Source: Alphaproteobacteria bacterium
GTDB lineage: Bacteria; Pseudomonadota; Alphaproteobacteria; Reyranellales; Reyranellaceae
DNA length: 60,482 bases
Assembly (NCBI GenBank): GCA_016869975.1
Contig: VGCZ01000029.1
Span: forward strand, 1 to 60,482
Direction: 5' to 3'
Shown here: piece by piece, positions 60,434 to 60,482 of the stretch
Layout: each line of letters begins with the position of its first letter
How positions within the stretch are numbered: position 1 is the stretch's first letter
The notes under the pieces: generated by a model
What the model saw: only the letters and a program-made list of their open reading frames with translations
The model's database searches: none
Told to the model about the DNA's origin: nothing
Made by a program: the position numbers and the translations under genes

Positions 60434-60482
60434 ATGAAGATCCTGCCGATCGCGCTTCTCGCCCCGCTGTTGTTCGCCGCGC
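60434..60482 (+). CDS. Start of a secreted protein (cut by window end)
   Basis: ATG 60434 encodes MKILPIALLAPLLFAA before the window ends, a typical signal-peptide opening (KI then a hydrophobic run). It is divergent from ilvE across 135 bp, where GATAAT at 60399 could be a -10 box. Nothing can be said about the mature protein. Confidence 0.45.
   Translation, partial: MKILPIALLAPLLFAA

Noticed and set aside
1-60482. CRISPR array, prophage, integrase or IS element
   Set aside because: No regularly spaced direct repeats, no cas, integrase or transposase sequence found; repeats seen are isolated palindromes.

Overview
The window is GC-rich chromosomal DNA (roughly two-thirds G+C by eye) from an alphaproteobacterium. 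The evidence is the linked set pcm, tolC, popZ and, further on, valS, the divergent tyrS/anmK pair beside an iscR-led iron-sulfur operon, GTG and TTG starts, and short intergenic palindromes. The many Bug-type solute receptors, the PrpF protein and the complete ISC operon (not SUF) suggest a Rhodospirillales- or Reyranella-like organism, but the genus cannot be fixed from sequence reading alone. I see no phage, integrase, transposase or CRISPR array.

Layout. 1-11 kb: an epoxide-hydrolase-like fragment, pcm, tolC and popZ, then an insertion (a Spy-like His/Met-rich periplasmic protein, an OmpR/EnvZ-type two-component pair and a polytopic membrane protein), then valS. 11-21 kb: aroA, a peptidoglycan-amidase-like protein, an AraC regulator, two related four-cysteine secreted proteins flanking an MFS transporter, and a tightly packed catabolic operon (PrpF-type isomerase, 2-keto-3-deoxygalactonate kinase and aldolase, TctC-type receptor). 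20.5-26 kb: a minus-strand run of two GNAT acetyltransferases, a DUF4406 protein, a type II dehydroquinase-like protein, a sulfatase, rlmB and an EEP-family nuclease. 26-39 kb: a 2-hydroxyacid dehydrogenase, a secreted propeller-like protein, an LLM flavoprotein, bcp and glnE (overlapping), a 1057-residue AsmA-like protein, tyrS and anmK. 39-49 kb: an alpha/beta hydrolase and the ISC operon iscR, two cysteine desulfurases, iscU, iscA, hscB, hscA, fdx, iscX, followed by a lipoprotein gene, mnmA and tRNA-Met. 49-60.5 kb: a ferredoxin-NADP reductase-type flavoprotein, an ABC importer without an ATPase gene, a GMC oxidoreductase, a second 2-hydroxyacid dehydrogenase, a VOC protein, an amidohydrolase, a D-amino-acid-oxidase-family flavoprotein, ilvE, and the first codons of a secreted protein.

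How they work together. The 40-49 kb block is the clearest unit: IscS supplies sulfur, IscU is the scaffold, HscB/HscA release the cluster, ferredoxin supplies electrons, and MnmA uses IscS-derived sulfur for tRNA thiolation. A site matching the type 1 IscR operator overlaps the predicted iscR promoter, so the operon is probably autoregulated. The 16.4-20.5 kb operon looks like uptake and breakdown of a sugar acid or related carboxylate to pyruvate and a triose phosphate.

The most unusual points are: a D-amino-acid-oxidase-family gene with no ordinary start codon, abutting the ilvE stop codon in the same frame; a palindromic repeat that forms the C-terminal tail of the first cysteine desulfurase; a perfect 30-bp hairpin just upstream of hscB; a patch of about 28% GC inside anmK followed by a beheaded antitoxin-like HTH gene; the paralogous four-cysteine secreted proteins, one with a Shine-Dalgarno-masking hairpin; and two families of dispersed palindromes.
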